Of a stretch of 64,000 nucleotides of DNA, positions 21,900 through 34,121 are shown one piece after another. The notes beneath the pieces are model-generated. The model was not told where the DNA came from, did no database searches, and saw only the letters and a list, made by a program, of their open reading frames with translations. A program made the translations under genes and the position numbers. How positions within the stretch are numbered: the stretch's first letter is position 1; each line of letters begins with the position of its first letter. The stretch comes from Cladocopium goreaui (Eukaryota; Sar; Dinophyceae; Suessiales; Symbiodiniaceae). The stretch lies in contig CAMXCT020001465.1 of the NCBI GenBank assembly GCA_947184155.2, positions 51,715 through 115,714 on the forward strand. The letters run 5' to 3'.

Positions 21900-23960
21900 T
21901 ATATGTAATGTAGTATAGATACGTGATAATATCTTCTGTGAGAACAAGGAGTCTCATCAGAGGGGTTCTCATCAGCTTGGAAACAAATTAAAACAAATTG
22001 ACAAATTATAAATCATTTTGAAACATTAGATTTCATTAGATTTCATTAGATTAAATTTCAATGATAATCATGTTTCATACCTGTTTTTGGGGCAAACATG
22101 ATGTGACATATGCTGTGGCCCTGGTAGCCATTGTGGCCCCACCTCGACCTCCCCTTCTCATACATTCTGATGTGACATAGTACTGCACTGTCTTTCTGGC
22201 CAATGTAATAAGAATATCAAAAGATTGACTATGTATTGAAATACACTATTATCAAGTAATTGGTTGTGACGCACTGTACTTGTCTTGTTTAAGCATGTGC
22301 TATATTCACTCGCAGCTATATTGTAAGCACTTGGCACTTTTTATTTGTATGTAGATGCAATTCTCCTCAAAAAAATGTTTCAATATATTGTAAAATTTTC
22401 TGATAAAGTCTGCCAAAAAAAAGGACATTGCAGCAATACTAAAATTAGTCTACACAGACTAAATCAAATACTAAAATTTGGCGCAGGAGGTGCCAAAATT
22501 TGTATATTTTTTTTAATTTTTTTTAATTGTTGTTATTTTATTTTTATTTTTTATTTTTTTCTATTTTTTTCTTTTTTTTTCTATTCTATTCTATTTTTTT
22601 CTAATTTTTCCTAATGTTTTCTATTTTTTTCTAATTTTTTCAGTTTTTTCTAATTTTTGGCATTTTTTGTTTTTTTTTTATGTATACTTTTGTTTTTGTA
22701 ATTTGTTCCGCAACCCTGGAGGGGCTTCCCCTCTTGATGTGCCAGGATGTGCTCCTGGGGGCAATCACACGTAGAGTGGAGTTTGCTTCGGAGTCAACCA
22801 CCGTGGAGAAATCACTGGGTCCTGTGCACAATTGTTCACAGTTTGTAAGCACCAACTGGGGTAACTGTAATTGTAATAAAATTGGCCCTTGCCAGCAATC
22901 CCTAATATCAGAGCAACCCTCGACCCCAGATGTGATTAAGTGTTAAAACAACTTGTATTTAATATGCATCATCATTACAAAGATTCTATCTTAATAGTTC
23001 CATCATCATTTTGGCAGGGTTCAATGTCAAACAAAGTAGAATATAGACTGAAAGAAGTAGAGGTGCAGCAAGCAGGGGTCATTGCAAACAATGTTCTAGT
23101 CTGTTTCAGACTTGCCACCTAAGACTAAGTACAGCACAACCTAGCACAGAAAAAAAAAGTGATGGGCACGGAGTAATTTGTTTTTATTTGTTTTAATTTG
23201 TTTTAATGTTTAATCATGTGTTTCAATGTTTTGATATTTTTTGATATTTCAATCATATTATTTTAAATATGATTTATAATTTTTCATTCTGGCCAGCCAT
23301 GGCTGATGAGATACCCTTTGATGGGGTACCCAAGCCTGACAATTGATAATACACAAAAAATATATGCTGTATTATAATATTTATTATATGATATGTGAAA
23401 TATCATGAAATATATTGAAATATATGATTTGGTTTGTGACATGATATTACCAACATTTACCCACAACATCTAGTTATCCAATCTGGCAATGTAGCAATCA
23501 ACAATTTGAGTGACGACAGGAGTCGGGATAAGTTGGGGGATCGCACATGATACAACCGAAACAAATCATCTACAAAGGAAGCGTAAGGATCAAACCGGAA
23601 ACCTAAGCATAAAACAAACCAGGCATTGGTATGACCAATTTTGTGGATGAGGTGACTGGAACCAAAGCTTCACAAGGGATATTTCATCAAGAAATGACTG
23701 GTGATACTGAACCTGGGGAAAGAGTTGGCAATTTGCGGGTCAAACCACTGGTAGCCTGTAGTGACACTGTACGTGACTATAGTGACCATCTCAAACATAT
23801 TCACATACTAGACTTTGCACGACTTTGCCAAGATACTATACTATACTATACTGGAATCCTCACAAGACTAATTTTGACGTTACAAGTAGATTGTATTCAC
23901 CCATATTCACCCATACCCACTTGGCAAACAACCTCTGTAGACCTTTCTATTTGCTTCGTT
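21900..23960. other. AT-rich stretch between the 0-22 kb exon series and PPCS
   Basis: Mostly AT-rich sequence with a T-rich tract at 22,490-22,680. One GC-richer island at 22,720-22,830 is open on both strands: plus GLPLLMCQDVLLGAITRRVE; minus SDFSTVVDSEANSTLRVIAP. The minus reading could be a last PPCS exon, since it lies just downstream of the PPCS exons, but homology is too weak to claim. No promoter or terminator signals recognised. Confidence 0.5.
22490..22680 (+). repeat. T-rich low-complexity tract
   Basis: Repeated TTTTTTCTAATTTTT-like units on the plus strand. No coding sequence. Confidence 0.85.
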
Positions 23961-23965
23961 TAGTT

Positions 23966-26900
23966 TCATTCCACGGCCGGCCCTGCTTTGTCAACTTCAA
24001 CGATGGTGACCCAGTCGCGGATGGTCTGAAGGACATTCGAGCAAACCTGAAGTCAGCTGAGAGGCAACAGTTCAACATCACCTGTGGATGGAATGACCAC
24101 ATCTGAGAAAATCGACACCAAACAAATCTCAAGATCCTTTCATATCCGACTTCAATGCCATCTCCTTTCAGTGTCAGAGAAGTTGTGGTTGTCTGAGCTG
24201 CTGGCGGCATCCACTTTGTACCTATACCAAGAAAAGGTTGCTGGGGCTGCTGGGGCTGGTGGGGCGGTGGAACATGGTGCAGGGTGGTCATTTGGTACCC
24301 CAAACATCGGAAAAACTTGGTCGTTCCCTCGGCCTCACATGACCTGGAGCACTTCTTCAACGCTCCAGCAGCTTTGGCCAGGAGGATGTTGGGATTGGTC
24401 CTTAGACACTGAGAGAACTTCCCCAGATTGAAAACTTTCCCAGTGGATCCCAGTGGAACGTTTGGAGAGACTCCCAGGATGTTTTAGGGAACTTGCCTTC
24501 CAAAGGATTTCTTCTCCAGCTTTGGAATGCTAGGGACTCAAACTTTGGAAATTTTGGAAAAACAAATCCCGTTGGAAATCCAAGGAGCATTGCAGATTCG
24601 CTACAGCCAGGCACGTCTGTTTCGTTTATATCAAGCTGTCGATGGTGCTATTGGGTGCGCGGCTCTAACTTGAAAGACAAAATGAAGGCCTGGCTGTAGG
24701 GTGAAGAAGGGTGAAGCAGGGTGAAGCAGGGTGGAGTAGGGTGAAGGAAGGTGAAGATGGGTGCAGGAGAACCCTCGGCCCAGCAAACCTTGAACAGTGA
24801 ATTACTTTCTTCGAGTGATCCCCACCCTGAAACAATATTCTGACATAGTTTCTGACATAGCATCTGGAAGTATATATATAATATATATGGCATATGTATG
24901 CATATCTATTCTGACATTCTATCTGACATTCTTTCTGGCATATACTTTGAAATTCTATCTGACATTCTATCTGGCATTTATTCTGACATACTTTCTGGCA
25001 TTCTCTCTGGCATGTGTTCGGGTCCAGCCACACTCCACAGCATCCGCAGCTAGCGAGGAAGAAGAGAAGGAGAGGAAGAAGGAGAGGAAGGAGAGGAAGA
25101 AGAAGGAGTTGCACCTTTGTTAAAGTCTAGAGACCCTCAACTGGCAGGTGGGGGAAAACTAAATTGAAGCAAACAAACTTACAATTAACAGAACCATAAT
25201 CTGATGAACTTTGTGTTTGTATAGCTGAACAAGTATACAGGCAACCTGAAGAAGCTGTTCAGCGAGGCTACTTTGGCATAGAAGAATCTTGGTTGAAGGG
25301 ATCCTCACAGTGGATATCCTGCTTGTTTCAGTCAAACTGCAAACTTCAGTCCATAAGATGTTTAAGTAGGGCCAGGGCCTAAGCCAGTAGTTTCTGGGGC
25401 CTATTTTATTTTTTTCGGAAATGGGATGACATCAGATTACAGATTACAGCAATTGTTGTTAGATGTTAAAAGCACTCTGCTGGACATAGACACGCCAGCC
25501 AGGTGGCAATAAAAACTGCCCCGCCTGCGGTGCCCAAAGGCGCACGGCACCCAGCCTCACGCGGTGGCAACATGGCAACGTGATGCCAGTGGTCTCAGTT
25601 TAACCATGTTTAACCGGTCCCCCCAATGGCTTTGTCCAACAACAACAATATTTTTCATATGTTGATATATGTTGTGTACCCCAAAATCCCCAAAATCCAC
25701 TGGCTTATCTCTTCCCCAAGATTTTCATGGCAATTTCGGGGCATACCCCCTTTCTCAGGACAAACCCATGTGATGTGACCCTTGAAGCCCTTTTTAAGAC
25801 CATGGACAATCTTGGATAAACTGCAAATAACCTGCAAACAACTCAGTAATTAAGCTACAAGTATAAGTATTGTACTCAACCAAGTTTTGCTGAGAGACCT
25901 CGTTCCTCACGACTGAGCCCCTTGCAACTTTGGGACGTTTCGCAACTGTACAGTGAGGCCATCATGAGCCTCGTGGGGCCAGCAATTACAGTAGCTGGGC
26001 AGCTGATTGAACCCAAGCCAATCATGAACTGGGATGAAATTGGTATGGGTCAAAACTCTTGGACCCCAAAATGAATGATAATGAATGGTTTACTCAGGTT
26101 TAGTACTATAAAGCAGATGTACAACTCCTTTGTACGCAATGTTGACGCATATCCAGATCATAGTATGAAAGGTGCCATTTCGTTTGCTCTTCTGGCGTCA
26201 TCTAAAATCATTGTCAGGCAGTATAGCTGTTCCACTTGATGCCACTTTGAAGTGCGGATAGATTTACTGGGCATGGCTGAAAGGATCCTGGGCCCAAACT
26301 CGACTCTGGATCTTCTCTGTAGCCATCTCTGATTCAGGCCTGGGGGCTGCTGACCCCAGAAGTTTGCCGTGAAGATAGTGATCTTTGAGTGCAAAAACAT
26401 CTGGGGCATCACTAAAGTTCCAAACACAACCATGCATTTCAGTACTGTATATTTCATGTAATTAGAAGTTTTGACTACCCTTATTATTGTATATATATAT
26501 ATAGTAATCTAGTGCCCACGAAGCAATATAATATTCATACTTCTTGGTTGCATCTACTCTGGTTTTATCCGGTAAGTGGATTATATCTCCGTTCCTGACT
26601 ACTTAACATAATCAGCATGGTATATTTACCTCCATTCAATCAAATAATCATCAAAACGTGCTATATGTATGTAAATATGCCACACATGGATGATACAGGT
26701 ATCTCATAAAATCCTGTATATCCATATATTTATTAGCCATATGATCAATGACATTCAACTACCATCACAATGTAGCCAAAGTCATATGGGTAAATGATGG
26801 TCAATGATTTCAGTTGTTTGTACCCATTGCAGTAGGGTTTTTCTGATTGCACTTGTTTCCATTTACCCTCTGGTAAACTAACATAACTATGGAAAATCAC

Positions 26901-27391
26901 AATTTTTAATAGGTAAATCAACTATAAATGGGCCATGTTTAATAGCTATGTGTTAAATTACCAGAGGGTAAAATTTCTCAACTGCCGCAGAGATTCCCCA
27001 ATTTCTCAGAACCAAGGGACACATAAAAATCCGAGACCGCCGCAGCCAGAAGGATGGTGGCAGCGGTGCCTGGTAGGGTGGATTCGAACATGGGGGTCCC
27101 TACTTGGGGAACATACATTTTCAGGCATATTTCAGGATATTATATTTCGTGATATCTGAAGATATTTCAAGAGATTTGAAAAAGGAATCAACTGTGTTTA
27201 CCCAGTAGAGAGGGTTATATATTCCTGTGAAGAAACATTGGGCATGTAGCACTCCTCCTTTACGACTGTCAGCTCTTCTACCACTATGTTCAAACTGCCA
27301 AATCCACTACGTAATGTCCGTTAAAAACAAGGATTGTGCGGAGTCCTGCACATGTCCAAGCAAAGTCAAAGTACTCATTTTCAATTGTCAC
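23966..27391 (-). CDS. PPCS: phosphopantothenoylcysteine synthetase, C-terminal half (9 exons)
   Basis: PPCS joins 4'-phosphopantothenate and cysteine, using a nucleotide triphosphate, in coenzyme A synthesis. Nine exons follow in order: 27,391-27,340; 27,069-27,021; 26,339-26,300; 25,969-25,914; 25,555-25,529; 24,693-24,664; 24,400-24,344; 24,221-24,206; 24,046-23,966. Joined in phase they give the family signatures LLAAAVSDFYVP, SEMATEKIQS, NVPKL, WAPQAFILSFKLE and TNPNILLAKAAGAL, then a SNVL segment where eukaryotic PPCS has VVANIL-like sequence. Every junction closes in frame with an AG acceptor; donors are GC, GT, GT, GT, GC, GC, GT and GC in order. The 27-, 30- and 16-bp exons are tiny. 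The TGA at 23,966 may be the stop, or a GC donor at 23,986 may lead to one more exon. Family identity is sure from motifs; the 16-bp exon and the 3' end are tentative. The first exon aligns with the family's substrate-domain helix (VTIENEYFDFAW). Confidence 0.85.
24700..24775 (+). repeat. 10-bp repeat GGGTGAAGCA
   Basis: About seven degenerate copies of GGGTGAAGCA inside a PPCS intron, just upstream (minus direction) of the 30-bp exon. Confidence 0.75.
24838..25020. repeat. 12-bp tandem repeat (TCTATCTGACAT)
   Basis: About 13 degenerate copies of a 12-bp unit, with SNP-like variants TGGCAT and TCTTTC. On the minus strand it keeps a frame with a four-residue period (CQIE/CQKE). It lies in a PPCS intron between the exons at 25.5 and 24.7 kb, so translation is unlikely. 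Confidence 0.8.
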
Positions 27392-27479
27392 CTCCAAAAC
27401 GATCCAAAAAAACATCATTGCAGAAGCTCGAGTCACTAGTAGGCACTCAGATTCAGATCCACCTGCATCTGCTACTGCT

Positions 27480-28915
27480 TGTGAGCACTCACGCAGCCTC
27501 GGCCAAATACAAATATACTGACGGACCCATCAGTCGGCTTCACAGGCTTTTGTGGAACATAGCTGACCGATCCATGAGCCGCTTCACATATGCACAGTAT
27601 TGGCATTTGTTCCAGGAAATTTGACGAAGCGTTTGGGTTCTCAACGGGCAAACAGCTTTCAATTCTTGGAACTATGTAGATGCAACCGGCTCTCTTGCCC
27701 TTGATAAGCAAACATATTGTGCTAGTGGTGCTTCGGCGCACAAGACCTTTTCCCCAAGACACAAAACCATGATTTGTTCAATGTCACATTTGCTGGTTAA
27801 AAACTAATCTTACCAAATGTGAGGCTTTCCTCACCCATCACACCAGTCAATCTAGTTCCAGTGTCACATCACTGGGTCGCCGTGCAGAAACAAATAATCA
27901 AAGATGGTGTTAAAACCTATGGCCAACAGCCGCTCCTCCAAAGGGGCACCAGCTGGAAGAAACCACTTCTATCAACTTAAGTCCAATAAATTCATCACAT
28001 CTCTTCCCATGAAATTGGTTAATGGGATGTTTATCATTGAATTTATCGCTGTTTGATGCATGGTCCCAATGGTCCCATATTGGCAAAATCCATGGTGTCC
28101 TGAATGTCGGAAGGAGGTTGTGTGCAAGCACTCGCCTGAATGAAGACATGGTCACTGCTTCACCCCCGGGCAGCATCTGAACTTTAAGGGCCCTATTTTG
28201 GCGACTCCCAAACTCGTTCCCCTCTAATATATAGTTGTTCGCAGGGGTTCCTACTTGGATTGGATCTGAACAATCCCAACAAACCAAGTGTTTTTTTCCC
28301 AACTTGAACCATCATTCCTGGTTTGAATCCCCATGAATAGTTCTGGGTCAATTTCCGTATTTTTTGGTTCAAATCACCCGTGTTTGACAGCTACAATCAT
28401 CAATGACTGTCATCCATCAAACAACTAGCATCTATATTGGTTCTCTCCCCATACTTGTTTACAGTTAATACCTATATCCTAATATAATATCCCAATCGTT
28501 AATGGTAAAAAAACAGTAATTAATACACATACCCAACGGGGGCTTCGAATTGGTTTCCTGCCACAGGAAGCCCCACCTGTAGCAGCTCCAAAGGAGCCTC
28601 GGAATCGATGCCCAGGTGCCAATGTAAAACCATCAATCAATATGGATGTATAAATAAAGTATATACAGAAATCATACTAACGACAATACAAGTAGATCAT
28701 AAGAACGCTAGTAAGAAAAACATCATGCGCAGGCAAATGAATACATAAAATATAAACATATATATATATAATTAATTATATATATACAGTTACGTAACAT
28801 ATGGTAACATGATATATTAGAAGCTTGTGCCATCTCAACTTTCAAATCAAAACGGTCTTTTCCCTCCTCGTTCAGCTTCTTCACAATCTCCGTGGCATAA
28901 GGAAAGTTGGACCCT
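27480..28915 (-). CDS. unplaced exons between the DUF4116 and PPCS C-terminal exons
   Basis: Three islands with coding character. At 28,913-about 28,840, GCGGTGCAG then SNFPYATEIVKKLNEEGKD, a clear charged helix. At 28,610-28,560, DSEAPLELLQ, then VGLPVAGNQFEAP after a second acceptor. At 28,180-28,120, MLPGGEAVTMSSFRR. They could be PPCS exons of the variable middle segment (animal PPCS has an FPYA motif near there) or the end of the DUF4116 protein. A further open minus frame at 27,600-27,490 is not convincing. Confidence 0.45.
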
Positions 28916-29132
28916 GCACCGCGACGGGACTCGGGGTGAGCCGCAACCATCGGTGTTTAGACAACATGTCTTCTTTAAAAGGGTTTGTCCAAACATGGGA
29001 TATACATGGGGTATACTGATTAATCATTAATTTGTCATATCATATTCACTCATATTCTATACAGTATAATAATATATCCGCCGACCCCAGCAATCTGCAG
29101 GGGGAGCGCGCCCGAGAAAAAGCTTTTCCAGG

Positions 29133-32100
29133 ATTCCGGGCGCTTTCCAAGAGCTTTTCTAGTGGCTTCAGAAAGCAACGTTAGGCACTAGCCTGCCTCC
29201 AAATGCCTCGCGGCGCCCTTGCCACGCTTTCCAAGAGCTTTTCTAATGGCTTCAGAAAGCAACGTTAGGCACTAGCCTGCCTCCAAATGCTTCGCGACGC
29301 CCTTGCGAAAGGCTGTTGCTGCATTCTGGGGGCAGTAGCCTGGCTTGAGGCTTTTGCGGCATTCTGGGCGCTTTCCAAGAGCTTTTCTAGTGGCTTCAGA
29401 AAGCAACGTTAGGCACTAGCCTGCCTCCAAATGCCTCACGGCGCCCTTGCCACGCTTTCCTGGAAATTTTCTCAAAGCAACGTTAAGCACCAGGCTGCCC
29501 CGAAACGTGTCCCGGCGCCCTTGGCGGCCCAGCAGCGTGTCCTTTGGCGACCTGCCGGGCGCTTTCCTGGCGATTCTTTTCTGGTTTCAGAAAGCAACGT
29601 TAAGCACTAGGCTGCACCGAAACGTGTCCCGGCGCCCTTGGCGGCCCACCAGCGTCTCCTTTGGCGACCTGCCGGGCGCTTTCCAGGAGATTTTCGTCTG
29701 GTTTCAGAAAGCAACGTTAGGCACTAGGCTGCACCGAAACGTGTCCCGGCGCCTTTGGCGGCCCAGCAGCGTCTCTTTTGGCCACCTGCCGGGCGCTTTC
29801 CTGGAGATTTTCTTCTGGTTTCAGAAAGCAGCGTTAGGCACTAGGCTGCACCGAAACGTGTCCCGGCGCCCTTGGCGGCCCAGCAGCGTGTCTTTTGGCG
29901 ACCTGCCGGGCGCTTTCCTGGCGATTTTCTTCTGGTTTCAGAAAGCAACGTTAGGCACTCGGCTGCACCGAAACGTGCCCCGGCGCCCTTGGCGGCCCAG
30001 CAGCGTGTCCTTTGGCGACCTCGTCTCCTTTGGCGACCTGCCGGGCGCTTTCCAGGAGATTTTCTTCTGGTTTCAGAAAGCAACGTTAGGCACTAGGCTG
30101 CACCGAAACGTGCCCCGGCGCCTTTGGCGGCCCAGCAGCGTCTCTTTTGGCCACCTGCCGGGCGCTTTCCTGGAGATTTTCTTCTGGTTTCAGAAAGCAA
30201 CGTTAGGCACTAGGCTGCACCGAAACGTGTCCCGGCGCCCTTGGCGGCCCAGCAGCGTGTAGCAACGTTAGGCACTAGGCTGCACCGAAACGTGCCCCGG
30301 CGCCCTTGGCGCCCTTGGCGGCCCAGCAGCGTGTCTTTTGGCGACCTGCCGGGCGCTTTCCTGGAGATTTTCTTCTGGTTTCAGAAAGCAACGTTAGGCA
30401 CTAGGCTGCACCGAAACGTGCCCCGGCGCCCTTGGCGGCCCAGCAGCGTGTCCTTTGGCGACCTCGTCTCCTTTGGCGACCTGCCGGGCGCTTTCCAGGA
30501 GATTTTCTTCTGGTTTCAGAAAGCAACGTTAGGCACTAGGCTGCACCGAAACGTGTCCCGGCGCCTTTGGCGGCCCAGCAGCGTCTCTTTTGGCGACCTG
30601 CCGGGCGCTTTCCTGGAGATTTTCTTCTGGTTTCAGAAAGCAACGTTAGGCACTAGGCTGCACCGAAACGTGTCCCGGCGCCCTTGGCGGCCCAGCAGCG
30701 TGTCTTTTGGCGACCTGCCGGGCGCTTTCCTGGAAATTTTATTCTGGTTTCAGAAAGCAACGTGAGGCACTAGGCTGCACCGAAACGTGCCCCGGCGCCC
30801 TTGGCGCCCTTGGCGGCCCAGCAGCGTGTCTTTTGGCGACCTGCCGGGCGCTTTCCTGGAGATTTTCTTCTGGTTTCAGAAAGCAACGTTAGGCACTAGG
30901 CTGCACCGAAACGTGCCCCGGCGCCCTTGGCGGCCCAGCAGCGTGTCCTTTGGCGACCTCGTCTCCTTTGGCGACCTGCCGGGCGCTTTCCTGGAGATTT
31001 TCTTCTGGTTTCAGAAAGCAACGTTAGGCACTAGGCTGCACCGAAACGTGCCCCGGCGCCCTTGGCGGCCCTTGGCGGCCCAGCAGCGTGTCTTTTGGCG
31101 ACCTGCCGGGCGCTTTCCTGGAGATTTTCTTCTGGTTTCAGAAAGCAACGTTAGGCACTAGGCTGCACCGAAACGTGCCCCGGCGCCCTTGGCGGCCCAG
31201 CAGCGTGTCCTTTGGCGACCTGCCGGGCGCTTACCTAGAGATTTTCTTCTGGTTTCAGAAAGCAACGTTAGGCACTAGGCTGCACCGAAACGTGCCCCGG
31301 CGCCCTTGGCGGCCCAGCAGCGCGTCCTTTGGCGACCTGCCGGGCGCTTTCCTGGAGATTTTCTTCTGGTTTCAGAAAGCAACGTTAGGCACTAGGCTGC
31401 ACCGAAACGTGCCCCGGCGCCCTTGGCGGCCCAGCAGCGCGTCCTTTGGCGACCTGCCGGGCGCTTTCCTGGAGATTTTCTTCTGGTTTCAGAAAGCAAC
31501 GTTAGGCACTAGGCTGCACCGAAACGTGCCCCGGCGCCCTTGGCGGCCCAGCAGCGTCTCTTTTCGCCACCTGCCGGGCGCTTTCCTGGAGATTTTCTTC
31601 TGGTTTCAGAAAGCAACGTTAGGCACTAGGCTGCTTTCCTGGAGATTTTTTTCTGGTTTCAGACAGCAACGTTAGGCACTAGGCTGCACCGAAACGTGTC
31701 CCGGCGCCCTTGGCGGCCCAGCAGCGTGTCCTTTGGCGACCTGCCGGGCGCTTTCCTGGAAATTTTCTTCTCGTTTCAGAAAGCAAGAGCTTTTCTAGTG
31801 GCTTCAGAAAGCAACGTTAGGCACTAGCCTGCCTCCAAATGCCTCGCGGCGCCCTTGCCACGCTTTCCAAGAGCTTTTCTAATGGCTTCAGAAAGCAACG
31901 TTAGGCACTAGCCTGCCTCCAAATGCTTCGCGACGCCCTTGCGAAAGGCTGTTGCTGCATTCTGGGGGCAGTAGCCTGGCTTGAGGCTTTTGCGGCATTC
32001 TGGGCGCTTTCCAAGAGCTTTTCTAGCGGCTTCAGAAAGCAACGTTAGGCACTAGCCTGCCTCCAAATGCCTCACGGCGCCCTTGCCACGCTTTCCTGGA

Positions 32101-33300
32101 AATTTTCGCAAAGCAACGTTAAGCACCAGGCTGCCCCGAAACGTGTCCCGGCGCCCTTGGCGGCCCAGCAGCGTGTCCTTTGGCGACCTGCCGGGCGCTT
32201 TCCTGGAGATTCTTTTCTGGTTTCAGAAAGCAACGTTAAGCACTAGGCGGCACCGAAACGTGCCCCGGCGCCCTTGGCGGCCCAGCAGCGTGTCCTTTGG
32301 CGACCTCGTCTCCTTTGGCGACCTGCCGGGCGCTTTCCAGGAGATTTTCTTCTGGTTTCAGAAAGCAACGTTAGGCACTAGGCTGCACCGAAACGTGTCC
32401 CGGCGCCTTTGGCGGCCCAGCAGCGTCTCTTTTGGCCACCTGCCGGGCGCTTTCCTGGAGATTTTCTTCTGGTTTCAGAAAGCAACGTTAGGCACTAGGC
32501 TGCACCGAAACGTGTCCCGGCGCCCTTGACGGCCCAGCAGCGTGTCTTTTGGCGACCTGCCGGGCGCTTTCCTGGAGATTTTCTTCTGGTTTCAGAAAGC
32601 AACGTTAGGCACTAGGCTGCACCGAAACGTGCCCCGGCGCCCTTGGTGGCCCAGCAGCGTCTCTTTTCGCCACCTGCCGGGCGCTTTCCTGGAGATTTTC
32701 TTCTGGTTTCAGAAAGCAACGTTAGGCACTAGGCTGCACCGAAACGTGTCCCGGCGCCCTTGGCGGCCCAGCAGCGTGTCTTTTGGCGACCTGCCGGGCG
32801 CTTTCCTGGAGATTTTCTTCTGGTTTCAGAAAGCAACGTTAGGCACTCGGCTGCACCGAAACGTGCCCCGGCGCCCTTGGCGGCCCAGCAGCGTGTCCTT
32901 TGGCGACTTGCCGGGCGCTTTCCTGGAGATTTTCTTCTGGTTTCAGAAAGCAACGTTAGGCACTAGGCTGCTTTCCTGGAGATTTTTTTCTGGTTTCAGA
33001 CAGCAACGTTAGGCACTAGGCTGCACCGAAACGTGTCCCGGCGCCCTTGGCGGCCCAGCAGCGTGTCCTTTGGCGACCTGCCGGGCGCTTTTTTGGAGAT
33101 TTTCTTCTGGTTTCAGAAAGCAACGTTAGGCACTAGGCTGCACCGAAACGTGTCCCGGCACCCGTCGCGGCCCAGCAGGATTTTCTTCTGGTTTCAGAAA
33201 GCAACGTTAGGCACTCGGCTGCACCGAAACGTGTCCCGGCGCCCTTGGCGGCCCAGCAGCGTGTCCTTTGGCCACCTGCCGGGCGCTTTCCAGGGGAGCG
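29133..33300 (+). repeat. higher-order array of 117-bp units (about 28 copies)
   Basis: The unit contains TTCTGGTTTCAGAAAGCAAC, GGCTGCACCGAAACGTG and GCGGCCCAGCAGCGTGTC. Standard units are 117 bp (39 codons). Variants carry an 18-bp insertion (a duplicated GACCTCGTCTCCTTTGGC-like stretch), a 9-10 bp duplication of CGCCCTTGG, or truncations (30,260; 31,635; 32,975). Two super-blocks are present: diverged shorter units (29,133-29,455 and 31,785-32,100) followed by 117-bp units, repeated 2,641 bp apart. All three plus frames and a minus frame are open over several units. GC-rich, in sharp contrast to its surroundings. It lies between the DUF4116 and PPCS C-terminal exons, so it is intronic if those belong to one gene. 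Confidence 0.93.
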
Positions 33301-33324
33301 CGTCCGCGGAGCACCCCGCCGATA

Positions 33325-34016
33325 CAGACTCCACACTCTACACTCCACACTCCACACTTTGACCTCCACACTCTGCACTTTACGCTCCACGCTTTACACT
33401 CCAGACTTTACGCTCCGCACTTTACACTCCCCACTTAACACTCCACACTTTACACCCTACACTTTACACTCCACACTTCGCACTTTACCCTCAACACTTT
33501 ACACTCCACACTTCACACTTTACACTCAACGCTTTACACTCCACACTCTACACTCCACACTTTACACTCCTCACTTTGTACTTTACACTTTACACTCCAC
33601 ACTTTACACTCCACAGTTTAATGTCCATGAAAACATTCCTCACTTTGTACTCTACACTTTACACTCCACACTTTACACTCCACAGTTGCATGTCCATTCT
33701 TTGCCCTTTACGCTCCACACTTTACATTCCACCCTCTGCACTCCAACACTCCACAACACATTACACTCCACACTTTACACTTCCCCCTTTTACACTCCAC
33801 ATTTTCCGCTCTACACTTTACACTCCGCCCTTTACACTCCACACTTTCCACTCCACACTTTCCACTCTACACTCGGTACTTGTACTCCACACTCCACACT
33901 CTACACTCCACACTCCACACTTCAGTCTCACAGTCTACACTTGACACTCTCCGCACTCACACTCTACACTCCACACTTCATACTTCACATTTTACACTCC
34001 ACACTCTACACATGGA
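33325..34016 (+). repeat. 14-bp satellite (ACACTCC + ACACTTT)
   Basis: About 48 copies of a 14-bp unit built from the heptamers ACACTCC and ACACTTT, with variants such as ACGCTCC and CACTCTAC. It abuts the 117-bp array on one side and the TGTTC hairpins on the other. The 277-codon open frame across it is a by-product of the period, with no other coding sign. Confidence 0.92.
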
Positions 34017-34027
34017 TCGAAAAAACT

Positions 34028-34121
34028 AACCCCTGTTCGGGGTTCTCCTTGTTCAGGAGACTACGTACTGTTTGCTGAGCGCCCGACCGGCCCTTGTTCA
34101 GGGCTCTCCTTGTTCAGGAGA
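34028..34121. other. two double-hairpin elements with a common TGTTC loop
   Basis: Four perfect stem-loops: AACCCC-TGTTC-GGGGTT (34,028-34,044), TCTCCT-TGTTC-AGGAGA (34,044-34,060), GCCCT-TGTTC-AGGGC (34,090-34,104) and TCTCCT-TGTTC-AGGAGA (34,105-34,121). They come as two adjacent pairs separated by 29 bp. The loop never changes, while the first stem of each pair changes on both sides so that pairing is kept. Double-hairpin elements are known mobile palindromes of organelle genomes, including some algae and fungi; whether these are related is inference. Confidence 0.75.

Noticed and set aside
23985..24110. Plus-strand frame (GRPCFVNFNDGDPVADG)
   Set aside because: The minus strand gives the PPCS segment SNVLQTIRDWVTIV in phase with the preceding exons.
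24300..24415. Plus-strand frame ending at a stop (VVPSASHDLEHFFNAP)
   Set aside because: Minus strand encodes the PPCS TNPNILLAKAAGAL motif with matching phases.
33325..34016. Telomeric repeat
   Set aside because: Heptamer is ACACTCC/ACACTTT, not the TTTAGGG type reported for dinoflagellate telomeres.
33245..34078. 277-codon open frame
   Set aside because: Covers the 14-bp satellite; no stop appears because the unit lacks stop triplets in that phase.
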